Origin: Caldanaerobius polysaccharolyticus DSM 13641
Lineage (GTDB): Bacteria; Bacillota; Thermoanaerobacteria; Thermoanaerobacterales; Caldanaerobiaceae
Assembly (NCBI RefSeq): GCF_000427425.1
Contig: NZ_KE386493.1
Span: 132,711 to 196,710 of the forward strand
Direction: 5' to 3'
DNA length: 64,000 nucleotides
Part shown: piece by piece, positions 35,160 through 44,370 of the stretch
Layout of the letters: each line of letters opens with the position of its first letter
Position numbering within the stretch: position 1 is the first letter of the stretch
Notes under the pieces: model-generated
What the model saw: only the letters and a program-made list of their open reading frames with translations
What the model was told of the DNA's origin: nothing
Databases searched by the model: none
Position numbers and translations under genes: made by a program

Positions 35160-35195
35160 AATATTTTTTTGACGAAATATGTCGGAATATTTTGT
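34767..35195 (+). repeat. Long direct repeat, copy 1 (manC 3' end plus Spo0A-like boxes)
   Basis: This stretch matches 43917-44345 with about fifteen differences seen by eye over some 390 coding bases, and both copies continue into the tandem TGACGAA/TGTCG(A/G)A site. It forms the left border of type III module A. Confidence 0.85.
35170..35186 (+). promoter_or_regulatory. Tandem Spo0A-box-like site 2
   Basis: TGACGAA (35170-35176) and TGTCGGA (35180-35186), 10 bp apart. The second has one mismatch to TGNCGAA. It lies 57 nt upstream of the PD-(D/E)XK gene that heads module A. Confidence 0.5.
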
Positions 35196-35242
35196 AAACG
35201 ACAGATGAATAATATGTGAGTTTTAATTTAGGGATGAGGTAG

Positions 35243-35836
35243 ATGAACAACTTTGCCGAAGAATTGACATACTGGTATCTTCGATTTAATGGATTTTTCT
35301 TATTGCAAAACTTTGTTTTACATAATTTAGAAGAAGAGGAGCAAAGAGGTACTGCAGATTCTGACTTGTTGGCAATTAGATTTTCTGGTGTTTATGAAAA
35401 AATTGGTGGACAAAACCAAGATTGGGATAAAGAGAAATTTTTTGATTGGGGTATAGATATTGATAAATGGAACTTAGCTTTTATCATTGAGGTGAAGTCA
35501 GGGAGGACACGTAAAAGCGAATTAGAAAAAGCTTTTTCTTCTAAAAGGCTTGAAAGTGCACTTTATCGTTTTGGGATCTTCCCTAAAAGAAAAGTTTGTT
35601 GTATGATTAAAAAACTTGAAAGTGAAAAATATGCAGAGTTTCATCCGTGGATTGTAGCTAAGTTAGCGGTGACAGAGAAATTGGTTGATGGTCTTTGGTT
35701 AAATTTAACTCTTAGCGAAATAGATGAATTTATACAGAAACGAATCCAATCTTATTCTGATGATAAGTACCCAGATCGAATATATTTTACAAGTGTTCTT
35801 ATGCAATATTTAATTTGGAAATATACTAGAAATTAA
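35243..35836 (+). CDS. PD-(D/E)XK-like putative nuclease at head of module A
   Basis: A 197-residue protein from ATG 35243 after GGGATGAGG. TADSDLLAIRF places D41 and FIIEVKSGRT places E83 and K85 in the D...E-x-K pattern of PD-(D/E)XK nucleases, with the spacing of restriction-like enzymes. The opening AEELTYWYLRFNGFFLLQNF is the helix often found first in such folds. It lies 70 nt upstream of cmr1 and behind its own Spo0A-like site, so it may be cotranscribed with the type III operon as an ancillary nuclease. There is no CARF domain. The exact family is not recognised. Confidence 0.65.
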   Translation: MNNFAEELTYWYLRFNGFFLLQNFVLHNLEEEEQRGTADSDLLAIRFSGVYEKIGGQNQDWDKEKFFDWGIDIDKWNLAFIIEVKSGRTRKSELEKAFSSKRLESALYRFGIFPKRKVCCMIKKLESEKYAEFHPWIVAKLAVTEKLVDGLWLNLTLSEIDEFIQKRIQSYSDDKYPDRIYFTSVLMQYLIWKYTRN

Positions 35837-35906
35837 ATGTTGTTTAGTAAAGTTTCTTTGTATGTAACTTTTCCATTAGAGAATTTTAAAAAGGGAGAAA
35901 TTTGCT

Positions 35907-36998
35907 ATGGAATTAAAGTTAACTACTCTTACTCCTTTATGGACCGGTGGAGTTCATCCTGGTGAGATGGACCATATTCAGGAAGCTGGAATTATTGGCA
36001 GTATGCGTTGGTGGTTTGAGGTTTTTGTTCGTGGTGTAGGTGGAAAAGTTTGCAATCTAACTGAACGTGATAAATGTAGTTTTAGTGACAAAGACTATTA
36101 CGATTCCACTGCTGTAACTTTGCACCAGAGGTTGCGGGATGCTGGCTTGTGCGATGTTTGTCAAGTATTTGGAGCGACTAAATGGGGAAGAAGGTTTAGA
36201 TTAGAAATTATTGAAGATGATGTTATTTCTGTTGATAACAATAATCTTGTGCGAAAAATTAAGCTTTACGAGAGAGCTTATACAAGTAATAATGGAAAGA
36301 AAAAGATTCCTACGTGGTGGCTGTGGTCAAAAAGCGCTGTAGAGGATCAAAAGCCGAGAATTGGCAATTTTAGAATTCAGATAAAAAGCCTGTACCCTGA
36401 TTTTGATCCATATATTATTACAGGGTTGATTCGCTTTATGAGTGAATGGACAGCAATTGGAGCCAGACCTCAGTTAGGCTTCGGTGTGGTAAAAATAGAT
36501 GACGCGTATAAAATCGATACCGCGCCTTTATACAACTGGCTTAGGACAGTCAAAGGCAATTGCCAGTATTCGGGGGTACCTTCTTTAAAGAACATTTTTC
36601 TCGCTCGTGTCCGAGTACCTAATGCTACATTCAAAACACCTTTTCTTATAAAATATGATTTGCGCAGATTATTCGCTAATGATGAAGATGTACGACACTT
36701 TATTATGGGTACGGTGGAAGGTGATCGCATTGGTGCAAAGATTAAGATGTCAATGCCTTACAATGACGGCATATTACGCATATGGGGATGGGTACCAGAG
36801 GAAGCTAGTGTGTACAACAATGAGTGGGATAGAAATAAGGTTTTAGACGCTATATATAACTATTTATATAAGCATTATAATTTATTAGAATGGCGCGAAA
36901 TGAATTCCAGCCGTGATACTTTAACACCCTTAAATAACGATTCTTTGTATTTTATACGAGGCTTATTGGGATTGGGGGACGATATAAGTGAGTTATGA
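35907..36998 (+). CDS. cmr1: Type III CRISPR RAMP protein Cmr1-like (module A)
   Basis: A 363-residue protein from ATG 35907 behind AAGGGAG. MELKLTTLTPLWTGG is the classical Cmr1 opening, and GSMRWWFEVFVRGVGG and CDVCQVFGATKWGRRFRL complete the N-terminal RAMP. ARPQLGFGVVKI (about residues 190-201) is the glycine-rich RAMP loop. In type III-B complexes Cmr1 caps the effector and contacts the crRNA 3' region. It begins a six-gene operon: cmr1, RAMP, csx11, cmr4, cmr5, cas5-like, with overlapping or near-touching ends. The module B counterpart at 48623 is homologous but well diverged. Confidence 0.9.
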   Translation: MELKLTTLTPLWTGGVHPGEMDHIQEAGIIGSMRWWFEVFVRGVGGKVCNLTERDKCSFSDKDYYDSTAVTLHQRLRDAGLCDVCQVFGATKWGRRFRLEIIEDDVISVDNNNLVRKIKLYERAYTSNNGKKKIPTWWLWSKSAVEDQKPRIGNFRIQIKSLYPDFDPYIITGLIRFMSEWTAIGARPQLGFGVVKIDDAYKIDTAPLYNWLRTVKGNCQYSGVPSLKNIFLARVRVPNATFKTPFLIKYDLRRLFANDEDVRHFIMGTVEGDRIGAKIKMSMPYNDGILRIWGWVPEEASVYNNEWDRNKVLDAIYNYLYKHYNLLEWREMNSSRDTLTPLNNDSLYFIRGLLGLGDDISEL

Positions 36999-38241
36999 GT
37001 ATCATGCTTTTTGTATGGAAAATCTCAAAACGGTTCTAGACGAATTGGAGCAAGCTTCTAGGGATTATGGGCAAGCAGCGAAAAAGCAAAGATACGAAGA
37101 ATCACAGAGACAAGCTAAATATGATATGATAGAGAAAATGAAACAAAGCAATAAATCTATTCATCTTAGTTATATGTGGTTTTTGGCAAAAAAAGAATTT
37201 GCAGATAGTATAGACAATAACAAAGAATCCAGAATATTTTCAACGGTACTTAATGATATGCGCAGTGTGTGGCAACAAGATTTATCAGGTAGTTTGTTTC
37301 CGGATGCTTTTCATTTTATACCTGATGAGCGTTCATTAACATTTTTACCGTATTTGAGTTTCATATTAAGTGTTCCATTTGTTCTTCGCAAGCCCTATAT
37401 CAGCAGAGATGACAATTATTTTTACATTATCGACAACCCAGTAAAAAAGGAGTGGGTCTTTAAATCACCTTATGTGGCACCCAGCCAGTGGAAAGGTGCA
37501 CTGCGATCGGCTATGATGCGAAAAATTGTGGAAGAGCTACATCGAGTGGGTGATGAAGATGCTTTCATGAAAAAACGACTTCAGCTTTATCGCCTTTTTG
37601 GCAATGAGAAAGATGGTACAGAAGATTACTTAAACAAAATGCTTGCGCTCAAACGAATTGGACCTTCGCCCGAAAATACAGATAAAAAACAACAGGAAGA
37701 GTGGTTTAAGCTTTTTAACAATGAAATACAAAGGGTTCAAAACGAATTCAATACAATTCTTCGAAAAAACAGGTACCAAGCTAGCGATATTGAAGGTTTC
37801 CAGGGACGCCTATATTTTTACCCTACTTTCTTTAATGAGATTGGGATAGAGGTAATAAATCCCCATGATAGAAAAAGTGGTGCGGGTTCTCAGCCAATTT
37901 ACTTTGAATGTGTCCCTGCTGGAGGGAAGGGTATATTTTCGTTAATTTATACGCCTTTGAGTTTTTGTTTACTAAATGATGCTGAACATTTTCAAGAAGT
38001 TGCAAAAGACCTGGAAATTTTGGCACAAGGTATATATGCTATGTTAACCACTTTTGGCTTTGGTGCAAAGACGACAAACGGTTATGGGGTGATAGAGGAG
38101 ATCCTTGAAAGTCCAGGTATGTTAGCTATCAAGTTGCCATGGCAAAATGAACTTTGTGAAACTTTCGATAGTTTAGTGCAGCTTCAAGTTATAGTGAAAG
38201 AAATTGCGGAAACTTTACGAAAGGAGGGACAGCATGAGTGA
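36988..38241 (+). CDS. RAMP-superfamily effector subunit (Cmr6-like), module A
   Basis: A 417-residue protein starting at GTG 36988 inside cmr1. The first 90 residues are helical. LSFILSVPFVLRKPYISRDD and SPYVAPSQWKGALRSAMM (about residues 163-180) form the first RAMP half, and FQGRLYFYPTFF plus TTFGFGAKTTNGYGVIEE near the end form the second with its G-rich loop. The SxWKGALR and GAKTTxGYG pattern is nearest to Cmr6-type Cas7 subunits, but type III-C loci carry divergent RAMPs and a Cmr3-like role is possible. It overlaps the csx11 start by 8 nt. Confidence 0.75.
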   Translation: MSYEYHAFCMENLKTVLDELEQASRDYGQAAKKQRYEESQRQAKYDMIEKMKQSNKSIHLSYMWFLAKKEFADSIDNNKESRIFSTVLNDMRSVWQQDLSGSLFPDAFHFIPDERSLTFLPYLSFILSVPFVLRKPYISRDDNYFYIIDNPVKKEWVFKSPYVAPSQWKGALRSAMMRKIVEELHRVGDEDAFMKKRLQLYRLFGNEKDGTEDYLNKMLALKRIGPSPENTDKKQQEEWFKLFNNEIQRVQNEFNTILRKNRYQASDIEGFQGRLYFYPTFFNEIGIEVINPHDRKSGAGSQPIYFECVPAGGKGIFSLIYTPLSFCLLNDAEHFQEVAKDLEILAQGIYAMLTTFGFGAKTTNGYGVIEEILESPGMLAIKLPWQNELCETFDSLVQLQVIVKEIAETLRKEGQHE

Positions 38242-41200
38242 GTTTGATATATTAGTAAGGTATCGAGATGATGTTTTACGGGCGGAAATCGCTGGGTGGT
38301 TACACAATATAGGCAAGCTGGACCCTAACTTTCTTGTTCAAAGGACTAGAGAACATTCAGAAGAAGTTGATTTATATATTATACCTGTACCGGCTTCATT
38401 TGAAAGGTATACCAGATTCTCTGGACGATATTTATTTAAAAAGTTTGCTAAGCCTTCGATACTACAAAGTGGTTTTTCATGGGACGATACTAAAGGGCCT
38501 CTTTATTTTCAAGACATTGAGAAACGCAGAAAAGTATATGAGATAGAAAATGAAATTAAGGAACTTCAAAGCAAGTTGAGAGGGAATTATCCTAATAAGG
38601 ACAAAATAGGACAGCGGCTACAGCAGAAAACTAACGAAGTTAAAAAAATAGTGCAAGAGTTACTGGATGATGAAAGAAAAATTTGGAAAAATTATGAACA
38701 AAGGATTGAAAACTTAAAATTTGCTTCCAATATATTGGGTAATTGGCCTTTGGGGTCGTTGCTTACATTGTTTTGGGATGATTGGTTTGACAAGCAATGG
38801 AAAAACAACTATAAACCAGGGTCTGATGATGATCCTGACTACCACAGGAAGCCGAAACAAGGTATTATCCTTCAACGGGGTTTTTCAATGGACTTTCCAT
38901 TATTGCTTATACTTGCTCACGGCGAAATATCGGGTCAAGAAAAAAAAGGATTTGACTTAAATGAATGTTATGTCAAAATAGATTTTGAAGGCTCAGCTGA
39001 GGGAAATAGAAAAAACAAAGAAGACGAAAATGACAAAAAAGATGAAGAAGATGGAAATAAAGAAGATAAAGTAAAAATATCTGTCGATAAACTAATGATA
39101 AGTACGGCGTTTGGATATGAAAGAAACGAAAACCTTAATTGGAAAGATTGGCCTCAAGAAAGAAAAAAAATAATTGATACCACCTTTTCAATTTGGGATA
39201 ATCCTCTACAAAAATGGGATGATTTCTTAAGTGAATTAAAATGCCTTCAAAATGCTCTAGGTGAAACTCGAAGACCCGTAAACGAAATTACACTTTGGGA
39301 TTATTCCCAGGCGATTGCCGCACTTTTTAAAACGTCTGTGGTGCAAGCAATTTTAAATGGTAAAATTCCTACTCCTTTCGACATGCGATGGCGTTTAGTT
39401 TCAATTCGCCTTAATGCGTTTGACTTTCTTTTTGAGGTTAATCAGTTGTCTGATCTATTGGCAAGACAAAACATCTTACAAAGCTTTTGGAAAGCTATCC
39501 GGTTTGCTTTTGAGATAGACATTCCTATAGGTTCTGTTGTTTATCGTGATGAACATGGTTTGGTATTTGTAATCCCTGGATTGCTTGGTGAAGATGAAGG
39601 TGAAATTCACCAGTTCATTGAGGCTCAAATAATTAAAGAAATAAAAAAACAAGAAAATAACCTTCTTGGGATATCGCATTTACGCCCTGTTGTAAGCATT
39701 GGAAAACCGAAGCGAGGCAAGAAACTTCTTTTGGGCAACATATTAAAAGATGCTCAATTGACCAATGTATACGATCCAGATGTAGTACAGCAATATTGGT
39801 CAAATTACCAGAATCAAGAGCGCTGCTATGTTTGTGGCCTTCGACCTGTTGGTTATATGGAGGATGGTTTACCTTCCTATGTTACGGCGGAAAAAGCAAG
39901 AGAACGTAACATGTGTGGAATTTGCTTGGCTCAGCGGGGGCGTAGGTCGGAAGAATGGGCGACGAAAGGAAAATTTAAAGAAACCATTTGGATTGACGAA
40001 GTTGCTGACAATAACGGACGAGTGGCGCTCGTTGTAGGTAAATTTGCCCTGGACAACTGGTTAAACGGTACTTTAATACGATCACTAGCGATTGGTAAAA
40101 ACAATGAAAAAAGTGATAAATATTTAGCTAAACCTCCAACTTTTGCTCGAATTCAACGAGTATGGCGTACAACTGATGAATTCTGGAGTGAAATAAAAGA
40201 AAAAGTTTTAGACGATTTGAGAGATGATCGTCGCCGTATTCGCCTCTATCTTGAACGACAGCCAGATCTGGGGGCTTATCATGCGTATGAGCTCGATTTA
40301 GGCAAGACAACCATGAGTGTTGTTTGGATTCCCAAAAAAAATGTACAAGGAAGAACAGATGGCGGTTATCTTATTAGTATAGAAAATCTTTGCTATGTTG
40401 CCAAACGGTTATCTGAAAATGGAAAGAAGGAAGAAAAAGATATTTATAAAGATCCGGCGTCAGCGGCTATTTTTGTAGAAGACTTTATACAAGAGAAATT
40501 TGTCAAAAACATGCATGAACCAGTCCTGACAAATCCGGAAGGTTCAAAAAGAGAAAGCCTGCACAATTTTCTTGCTGGTAATCGTATTGTAGATACTGAT
40601 CATCAAGAAGTTGCTTATTCTACGGCTATACCGATTTTTACTGACCCCCAAATATTTATGGCACTAGTACCTGCTGAGAGAGCTCTAGAAGTTGTGAGAG
40701 AGATAAAAATTAAGTATGAACGAGAAATGGGTAAGGTGCGCAATCGACTGCCATTGTATCTAGGAGTAGTTTTCGCTCACCGACGTACACCGCTGCGAGC
40801 CATTTTGGATGCTGGAAGGCAAATGTTAAAACAAAAACCTTTTACAAGTTGCGAAACTTGGACTGTAAAATCGGTTTTCAAAGGAGAATTGCCATCTAAG
40901 AAAATTGATTTGGAAAAAGAAAGTAAACAGTTTAATTGTGCTTTAGCTGTTGAGTTAGAGCAGAATGGACGTTCTTTTATCTGGTATGTACCTTTGATGA
41001 TGGGTGATGGTGAAACGAAGGATGTATGGTACCCTTACGTTTTCTGGAAAGAAGATGCAAGTGGAAATACAGATCCCTTAAAAGTCGGTCGTAAAAGGGT
41101 TTTTGAAGGACCTTGTCCAAGTTATATAAATTCAGAGAAATGCTGGTTGGTGCATGCAAAGGACTTGCAAAAGGGAGACAAAATTTATTTTACTCCAGCG

Positions 41201-41611
41201 ACCTTTGATTTTGAGTGGTTAGATACCAATGCTAGGCGTTTTGATATTGCTTACGATATTTTAGGTAAGCGCTGTGGAAGATTAAGCCGACCGTATTTTC
41301 TAGACGATTTCGATCGATTGGAGAGACTTTGGGATTTAATTAAAAAGTTATCCATTTCTCAACTTCGCCAGTTGATTCGTGCTATTGAAAATACCCGAGA
41401 AGCTTGGTATGGATATCAACCTGAACGATCTTTATCGGATAATGTGTTCCGACAATTTGTTGCTGATATGTTGGCTGGAGCGTATTGGCCTAAAAGCTTT
41501 CAATGGAATGATGTTCCATCCAAGGAACAAAAGGAACTTATTGAAGCTGCAGTGCGCGGCGAACTGGCTGATTGGTTTGAACTACATATGGAAATTTTGA
41601 GAGAATATTAA
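38234..41611 (+). CDS. csx11: Csx11-like Cas10, type III-C large subunit (module A)
   Basis: About 1125 residues from ATG 38234 after AAGGAGGG. The N-terminal region keeps the helix LRAEIAGWLHNIGKLDPNF but reads HN where other HD domains have HD (about residues 26-27), so HD nuclease activity is doubtful. CYVCGLRPV...MCGIC (about residues 530-565) is a four-cysteine zinc site. In the Palm domain, FTDPQIFMALVPAERALEVV (about 801-820) aligns where active Cas10 has GGDD, so cyclic oligoadenylate synthesis is not expected. The acidic/basic run near residue 260 is a low-complexity loop. These changes fit subtype III-C, where Cas10 is Csx11. Confidence 0.82.
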   Translation: MSEFDILVRYRDDVLRAEIAGWLHNIGKLDPNFLVQRTREHSEEVDLYIIPVPASFERYTRFSGRYLFKKFAKPSILQSGFSWDDTKGPLYFQDIEKRRKVYEIENEIKELQSKLRGNYPNKDKIGQRLQQKTNEVKKIVQELLDDERKIWKNYEQRIENLKFASNILGNWPLGSLLTLFWDDWFDKQWKNNYKPGSDDDPDYHRKPKQGIILQRGFSMDFPLLLILAHGEISGQEKKGFDLNECYVKIDFEGSAEGNRKNKEDENDKKDEEDGNKEDKVKISVDKLMISTAFGYERNENLNWKDWPQERKKIIDTTFSIWDNPLQKWDDFLSELKCLQNALGETRRPVNEITLWDYSQAIAALFKTSVVQAILNGKIPTPFDMRWRLVSIRLNAFDFLFEVNQLSDLLARQNILQSFWKAIRFAFEIDIPIGSVVYRDEHGLVFVIPGLLGEDEGEIHQFIEAQIIKEIKKQENNLLGISHLRPVVSIGKPKRGKKLLLGNILKDAQLTNVYDPDVVQQYWSNYQNQERCYVCGLRPVGYMEDGLPSYVTAEKARERNMCGICLAQRGRRSEEWATKGKFKETIWIDEVADNNGRVALVVGKFALDNWLNGTLIRSLAIGKNNEKSDKYLAKPPTFARIQRVWRTTDEFWSEIKEKVLDDLRDDRRRIRLYLERQPDLGAYHAYELDLGKTTMSVVWIPKKNVQGRTDGGYLISIENLCYVAKRLSENGKKEEKDIYKDPASAAIFVEDFIQEKFVKNMHEPVLTNPEGSKRESLHNFLAGNRIVDTDHQEVAYSTAIPIFTDPQIFMALVPAERALEVVREIKIKYEREMGKVRNRLPLYLGVVFAHRRTPLRAILDAGRQMLKQKPFTSCETWTVKSVFKGELPSKKIDLEKESKQFNCALAVELEQNGRSFIWYVPLMMGDGETKDVWYPYVFWKEDASGNTDPLKVGRKRVFEGPCPSYINSEKCWLVHAKDLQKGDKIYFTPATFDFEWLDTNARRFDIAYDILGKRCGRLSRPYFLDDFDRLERLWDLIKKLSISQLRQLIRAIENTREAWYGYQPERSLSDNVFRQFVADMLAGAYWPKSFQWNDVPSKEQKELIEAAVRGELADWFELHMEILREY

Positions 41612-41623
41612 GGAGGGAAACTG

Positions 41624-42580
41624 ATGAGTGAATTTAAGAAACAGCATTATCTTCTTGTAACTTTGGATCCTGTTCATATTGGTACAGGCGGTTATCGTTT
41701 GGGTCGCGTTGATCTCAGCATCGTTCGAGAACCGGGAACGAGAATTCCCAAAATACCTGGTACAAGCATTCATGGGGCTATTCGCTCTTATGCTGCTTAT
41801 TTATATGAAAACCCGGCTGCAGCAGGACAAAGCCAGGACAATGTAGAAAAGCCTGATAAAGACCCTATTTGCTACACTTTTGGCTATATCAAAAAGACAG
41901 AACAGGGAGAAGTAAAAGCTTACTCTGGCGTGGTAAACGTGTTTGATGCTCAAGTAGTTCTTTTTCCAGTGTATTCAACGGTGGGGCCTGTTTGGGTGAG
42001 CACTAAAATGCGTTTAGAAGAAGCTGGATTTACTATTAATAATATATCAAATGCGGAACATCCAGATAGAGTTTTTTTAACCTGGAGCAGGACTGAACCT
42101 ATTAATCTTGGCTGGTTAATGGTAGGGGTCGAGGGTAGCATAAGTGTGACCGCACCCCCAAATTGGGAAAAAGATAAATATTGGACAAATATCAAAGATC
42201 GAATAGTTGTAGTATCAGATTATCTTTTCAGCCATATTGTAAACAGCAATCTTGAGGTTCGCACCTCGGTGAGCATTAACCCTGAAACTGGTGCAGCGGA
42301 GGAGAAAGCTCTTTTTACATATGAAGCTATTCCACGTTCCACTTTTTTAACAATGGATATAGTTTTAGACGATTATAGAGCTGGTTCAACTGATTCAAAA
42401 GACTGGCCATTTCCTGTGAAACAAACTGCAAAAAATAATTCCCTGCCTGGGGGTACATGGAAAGGACCTTTAGATGTAGTTAAAGCGGGGTTACAGATGA
42501 TGAAATTGTTAGGTGTTGGTGGCATGGGTACTCGTGGATTTGGACGTGTATCTATGGTTGGTGAGCCAGTGGAAGAGTAA
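41624..42580 (+). CDS. cmr4: Cmr4-like Cas7 backbone subunit (module A)
   Basis: A 318-residue protein from ATG 41624 after AGGAGGG. LDPVHIGTGGYRLGRVDLSI and IPKIPGTSIHGAIRSYA form the RAMP N-terminal ferredoxin fold with its conserved loop; ALFTYEAIPRSTFL and GVGGMGTRGFGRVSM give the second half and G-rich loop. Cas7-type subunits multimerise along the crRNA and carry an aspartate that cuts target RNA at 6-nt steps; a candidate is not assigned with certainty here. The module B version at 55632 is about half identical by eye and is the best conserved gene between the modules. Confidence 0.88.
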   Translation: MSEFKKQHYLLVTLDPVHIGTGGYRLGRVDLSIVREPGTRIPKIPGTSIHGAIRSYAAYLYENPAAAGQSQDNVEKPDKDPICYTFGYIKKTEQGEVKAYSGVVNVFDAQVVLFPVYSTVGPVWVSTKMRLEEAGFTINNISNAEHPDRVFLTWSRTEPINLGWLMVGVEGSISVTAPPNWEKDKYWTNIKDRIVVVSDYLFSHIVNSNLEVRTSVSINPETGAAEEKALFTYEAIPRSTFLTMDIVLDDYRAGSTDSKDWPFPVKQTAKNNSLPGGTWKGPLDVVKAGLQMMKLLGVGGMGTRGFGRVSMVGEPVEE

Positions 42581-42602
42581 CTCTTCATTGGGAGGGAGTA
42601 AG

Positions 42603-43022
42603 ATGATTAATTATACTGAGTGCAATCTTGATTGGTTAGCAGCTCAACATGCGCAAAAAATTATTAGTCGTACAAATCCTAGTGAGATTGAAAACACAGT
42701 GACAAAAGCTCTAGGTGTGCTTCAGGAAAATGGAGTATATGCCTGTATTCTCTATTTACTGGCAAAGGAAAAAGGAAACGGCATTAAGGTTGTCGAGGAA
42801 ATGCTCAACTTATTAGAGGAACTACCTTTTGGTTTGGGTAGGCCCTCTTCATTAGAGCCGACGGCAGTTTTAAAATTTATTAGCGATAAGGTGACAAAAG
42901 AGCTTGAGAGGCAGTTGTTAGCAAAAGAGTTGTTGGAGCAAATGCTAATTTATGCACGATATATTGCTAAAGCTCACAATGGCCAAGGTAGTGATAACAA
43001 CCAAGCGGGTGAACACGAATGA
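42603..43022 (+). CDS. cmr5: Cmr5-like Cas11 small subunit (module A)
   Basis: A 139-residue mostly helical protein starting at ATG 42603 behind GGGAGGGAG; an open frame further upstream lies inside cmr4 and is not used. ALGVLQENGVYACILYLLAK (about residues 36-55) matches ALGILQEDGVYAMFLWL in the module B protein at 56536. Small subunits line the effector complex and bind the target strand. It overlaps the next gene by 4 nt (ATGA). Confidence 0.82.
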   Translation: MINYTECNLDWLAAQHAQKIISRTNPSEIENTVTKALGVLQENGVYACILYLLAKEKGNGIKVVEEMLNLLEELPFGLGRPSSLEPTAVLKFISDKVTKELERQLLAKELLEQMLIYARYIAKAHNGQGSDNNQAGEHE

Positions 43023-43909
43023 AATGGGAAGTCTATCGTGTGATTTTTCGCGTGCGTTCTCCTTTGCATATTGGTTTTAATAAAGTAGGAAATCTACAGC
43101 GCACTCGCCATTATGTGACGGGTAGGGTGATGTGGGGAGCTTTAACCGCGCGCCTTACTCGGATGAAATTTTTAGGTAAAGGCCCTGTTGTTAGTTCCGA
43201 GGAGTATCAATGTATTGGTAGAGACTTAGATGAAAATATTGCATTTACTTATTTTTATCCGGCAATAAGGCGAAACAGTGACTATCAGATACTTTGGCCG
43301 TGGGAAAACGAAGATGATTTTCGACGACGTTTACTGGGTAGTTATGTTAGCACTGCCTTAGATTATTCCCAGCAAGCTGCTGCAAATGAGGCATTGCATG
43401 AAATAGAATTTATTTCTCCGAATACCCAGGATACTGGCGAACCGATTTATCTTATGGGTTATATATTTGAAAAAAAGGATACTGAATTGGAATGGAAAAA
43501 AGCTTGTGAGTATATACAATTGGGAGGAGAGCGCGGTTACGGCTTTGGGAAACTGGAGTTAGCGGATATGACAAAAATTCAAACATCGGAAATTGAGTTA
43601 TTTAATGGAGCTATTAAGTTTAAGAATTTTCAAGATCGGCCACTGATTCATCTTCATGTCGCTGATTCGCCACAGTCCTATGCGCGACTATTGGCGCATA
43701 CAAAAGCTATTAATATGGAAAGAATCGAAGGAATAATTGAACCTTTAGTGGTACGTGAATGGCGATCAAATGCTAAACAATATAGATACGCAGGGCAATA
43801 CGTTGATTTAATAGGTGTATGTTTTGCTCCAGGGAGCAAGATTTCCAAAAGTGCAGATTTTGCAATTGGGCGATTTGGTATCTGGTATCCGGCACTTGCG
43901 AAATCATAA
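43019..43909 (+). CDS. Cas5-group RAMP (Cmr3-like), module A
   Basis: A 296-residue protein starting in the ATGA overlap. VIFRVRSPLHIGFNKVGNLQ, HYVTGRVMWGALTARLTR and IQLGGERGYGFGKLEL are RAMP motifs; the last is the G-rich loop. ALDYSQQAAANEALHEIEFI is shared with the module B protein (IDFSSGTAKNESLHEIEFI). By exclusion it takes the Cas5/Cmr3 place that binds the crRNA 5' handle, although Csx10-like features are also possible. It ends module A; eight nt later the second manC fragment begins. Confidence 0.75.
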   Translation: MKWEVYRVIFRVRSPLHIGFNKVGNLQRTRHYVTGRVMWGALTARLTRMKFLGKGPVVSSEEYQCIGRDLDENIAFTYFYPAIRRNSDYQILWPWENEDDFRRRLLGSYVSTALDYSQQAAANEALHEIEFISPNTQDTGEPIYLMGYIFEKKDTELEWKKACEYIQLGGERGYGFGKLELADMTKIQTSEIELFNGAIKFKNFQDRPLIHLHVADSPQSYARLLAHTKAINMERIEGIIEPLVVREWRSNAKQYRYAGQYVDLIGVCFAPGSKISKSADFAIGRFGIWYPALAKS

Positions 43910-43916
43910 TTTAGCT

Positions 43917-44310
43917 GGAATATTTTGATACAGGTAAAATAGAACAGGTATTGTACGAAGAGTATTCAAAGCTTGAGAGCATATCCATAGATTATGGCGT
44001 GATGGAGAAGGCTCAAAATGTTTACGTGGTGCCTGGCGATTTTGGCTGGGACGACGTGGGAAGCTGGACATCCATAGAGAGGCTTTACGAAAAAGACGAA
44101 AACGGCAACGTCATAAAAGGCAATGTGGTGAGCGTAGATACAAAGAAGTGTATCATAACAGGCAGTGAGAAGCTCATCGCTACATTGGGTATAGAAGATG
44201 TCATAATCGTTGATACAGAAGATGCTTTGTTGATATGTTCAAAGGATAAAGCCCAGGATGTAAAGGAGGTATTGAAGGAGCTTAAAAAGAAAAAAGCGGA
44301 GTATTTATAA
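43917..44310 (+). pseudogene. manC 3' fragment (duplicate)
   Basis: The last 130 codons of manC repeated without a start: EYFDTGKIEQVLYEEYSKLE to KKKAEYL. It is about 96 percent identical to 34767-35159 by eye, with mostly synonymous changes and the frame intact to the stop. It lacks the nucleotide-binding domain and cannot be active. It separates module A from module B. Confidence 0.9.
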
Positions 44311-44321
44311 TATATTTTTTT

Positions 44322-44338
44322 TGACGAAATATGTCGAA
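44322..44338 (+). promoter_or_regulatory. Tandem Spo0A-box-like site 3
   Basis: TGACGAA (44322-44328) and TGTCGAA (44332-44338), both perfect to TGNCGAA and 10 bp apart, 33 nt upstream of the sigma-factor gene. TTGACG at 44321 with TAAATA at 44344 (17-bp spacer) could also be a promoter overlapping the boxes. Confidence 0.6.
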
Positions 44339-44370
44339 ATATTTAAATAATTGAAGCTGGGGTAATTAAA

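Larger units (their letters stand above)
43917..44345 (+). repeat. Long direct repeat, copy 2 (manC 3' end plus Spo0A-like boxes)
   Basis: Matches 34767-35195 in sequence and orientation, including the tandem 0A-like site. It forms the right border of module A and the left border of module B. Confidence 0.85.

Noticed and set aside
39004-39075. Lysine/aspartate/glutamate-rich run in csx11 of module A as a functional motif
   Set aside because: It is a low-complexity loop absent from module B; no known motif is present.
44321-44349. TTGACG-17-TAAATA as a plain sigma-A promoter explaining the repeated boxes
   Set aside because: At the other three sites the same spacing gives no convincing -10, while the 10-bp TGNCGAA repeat is kept at all four, so the box interpretation was preferred; a promoter overlap at this site remains possible.
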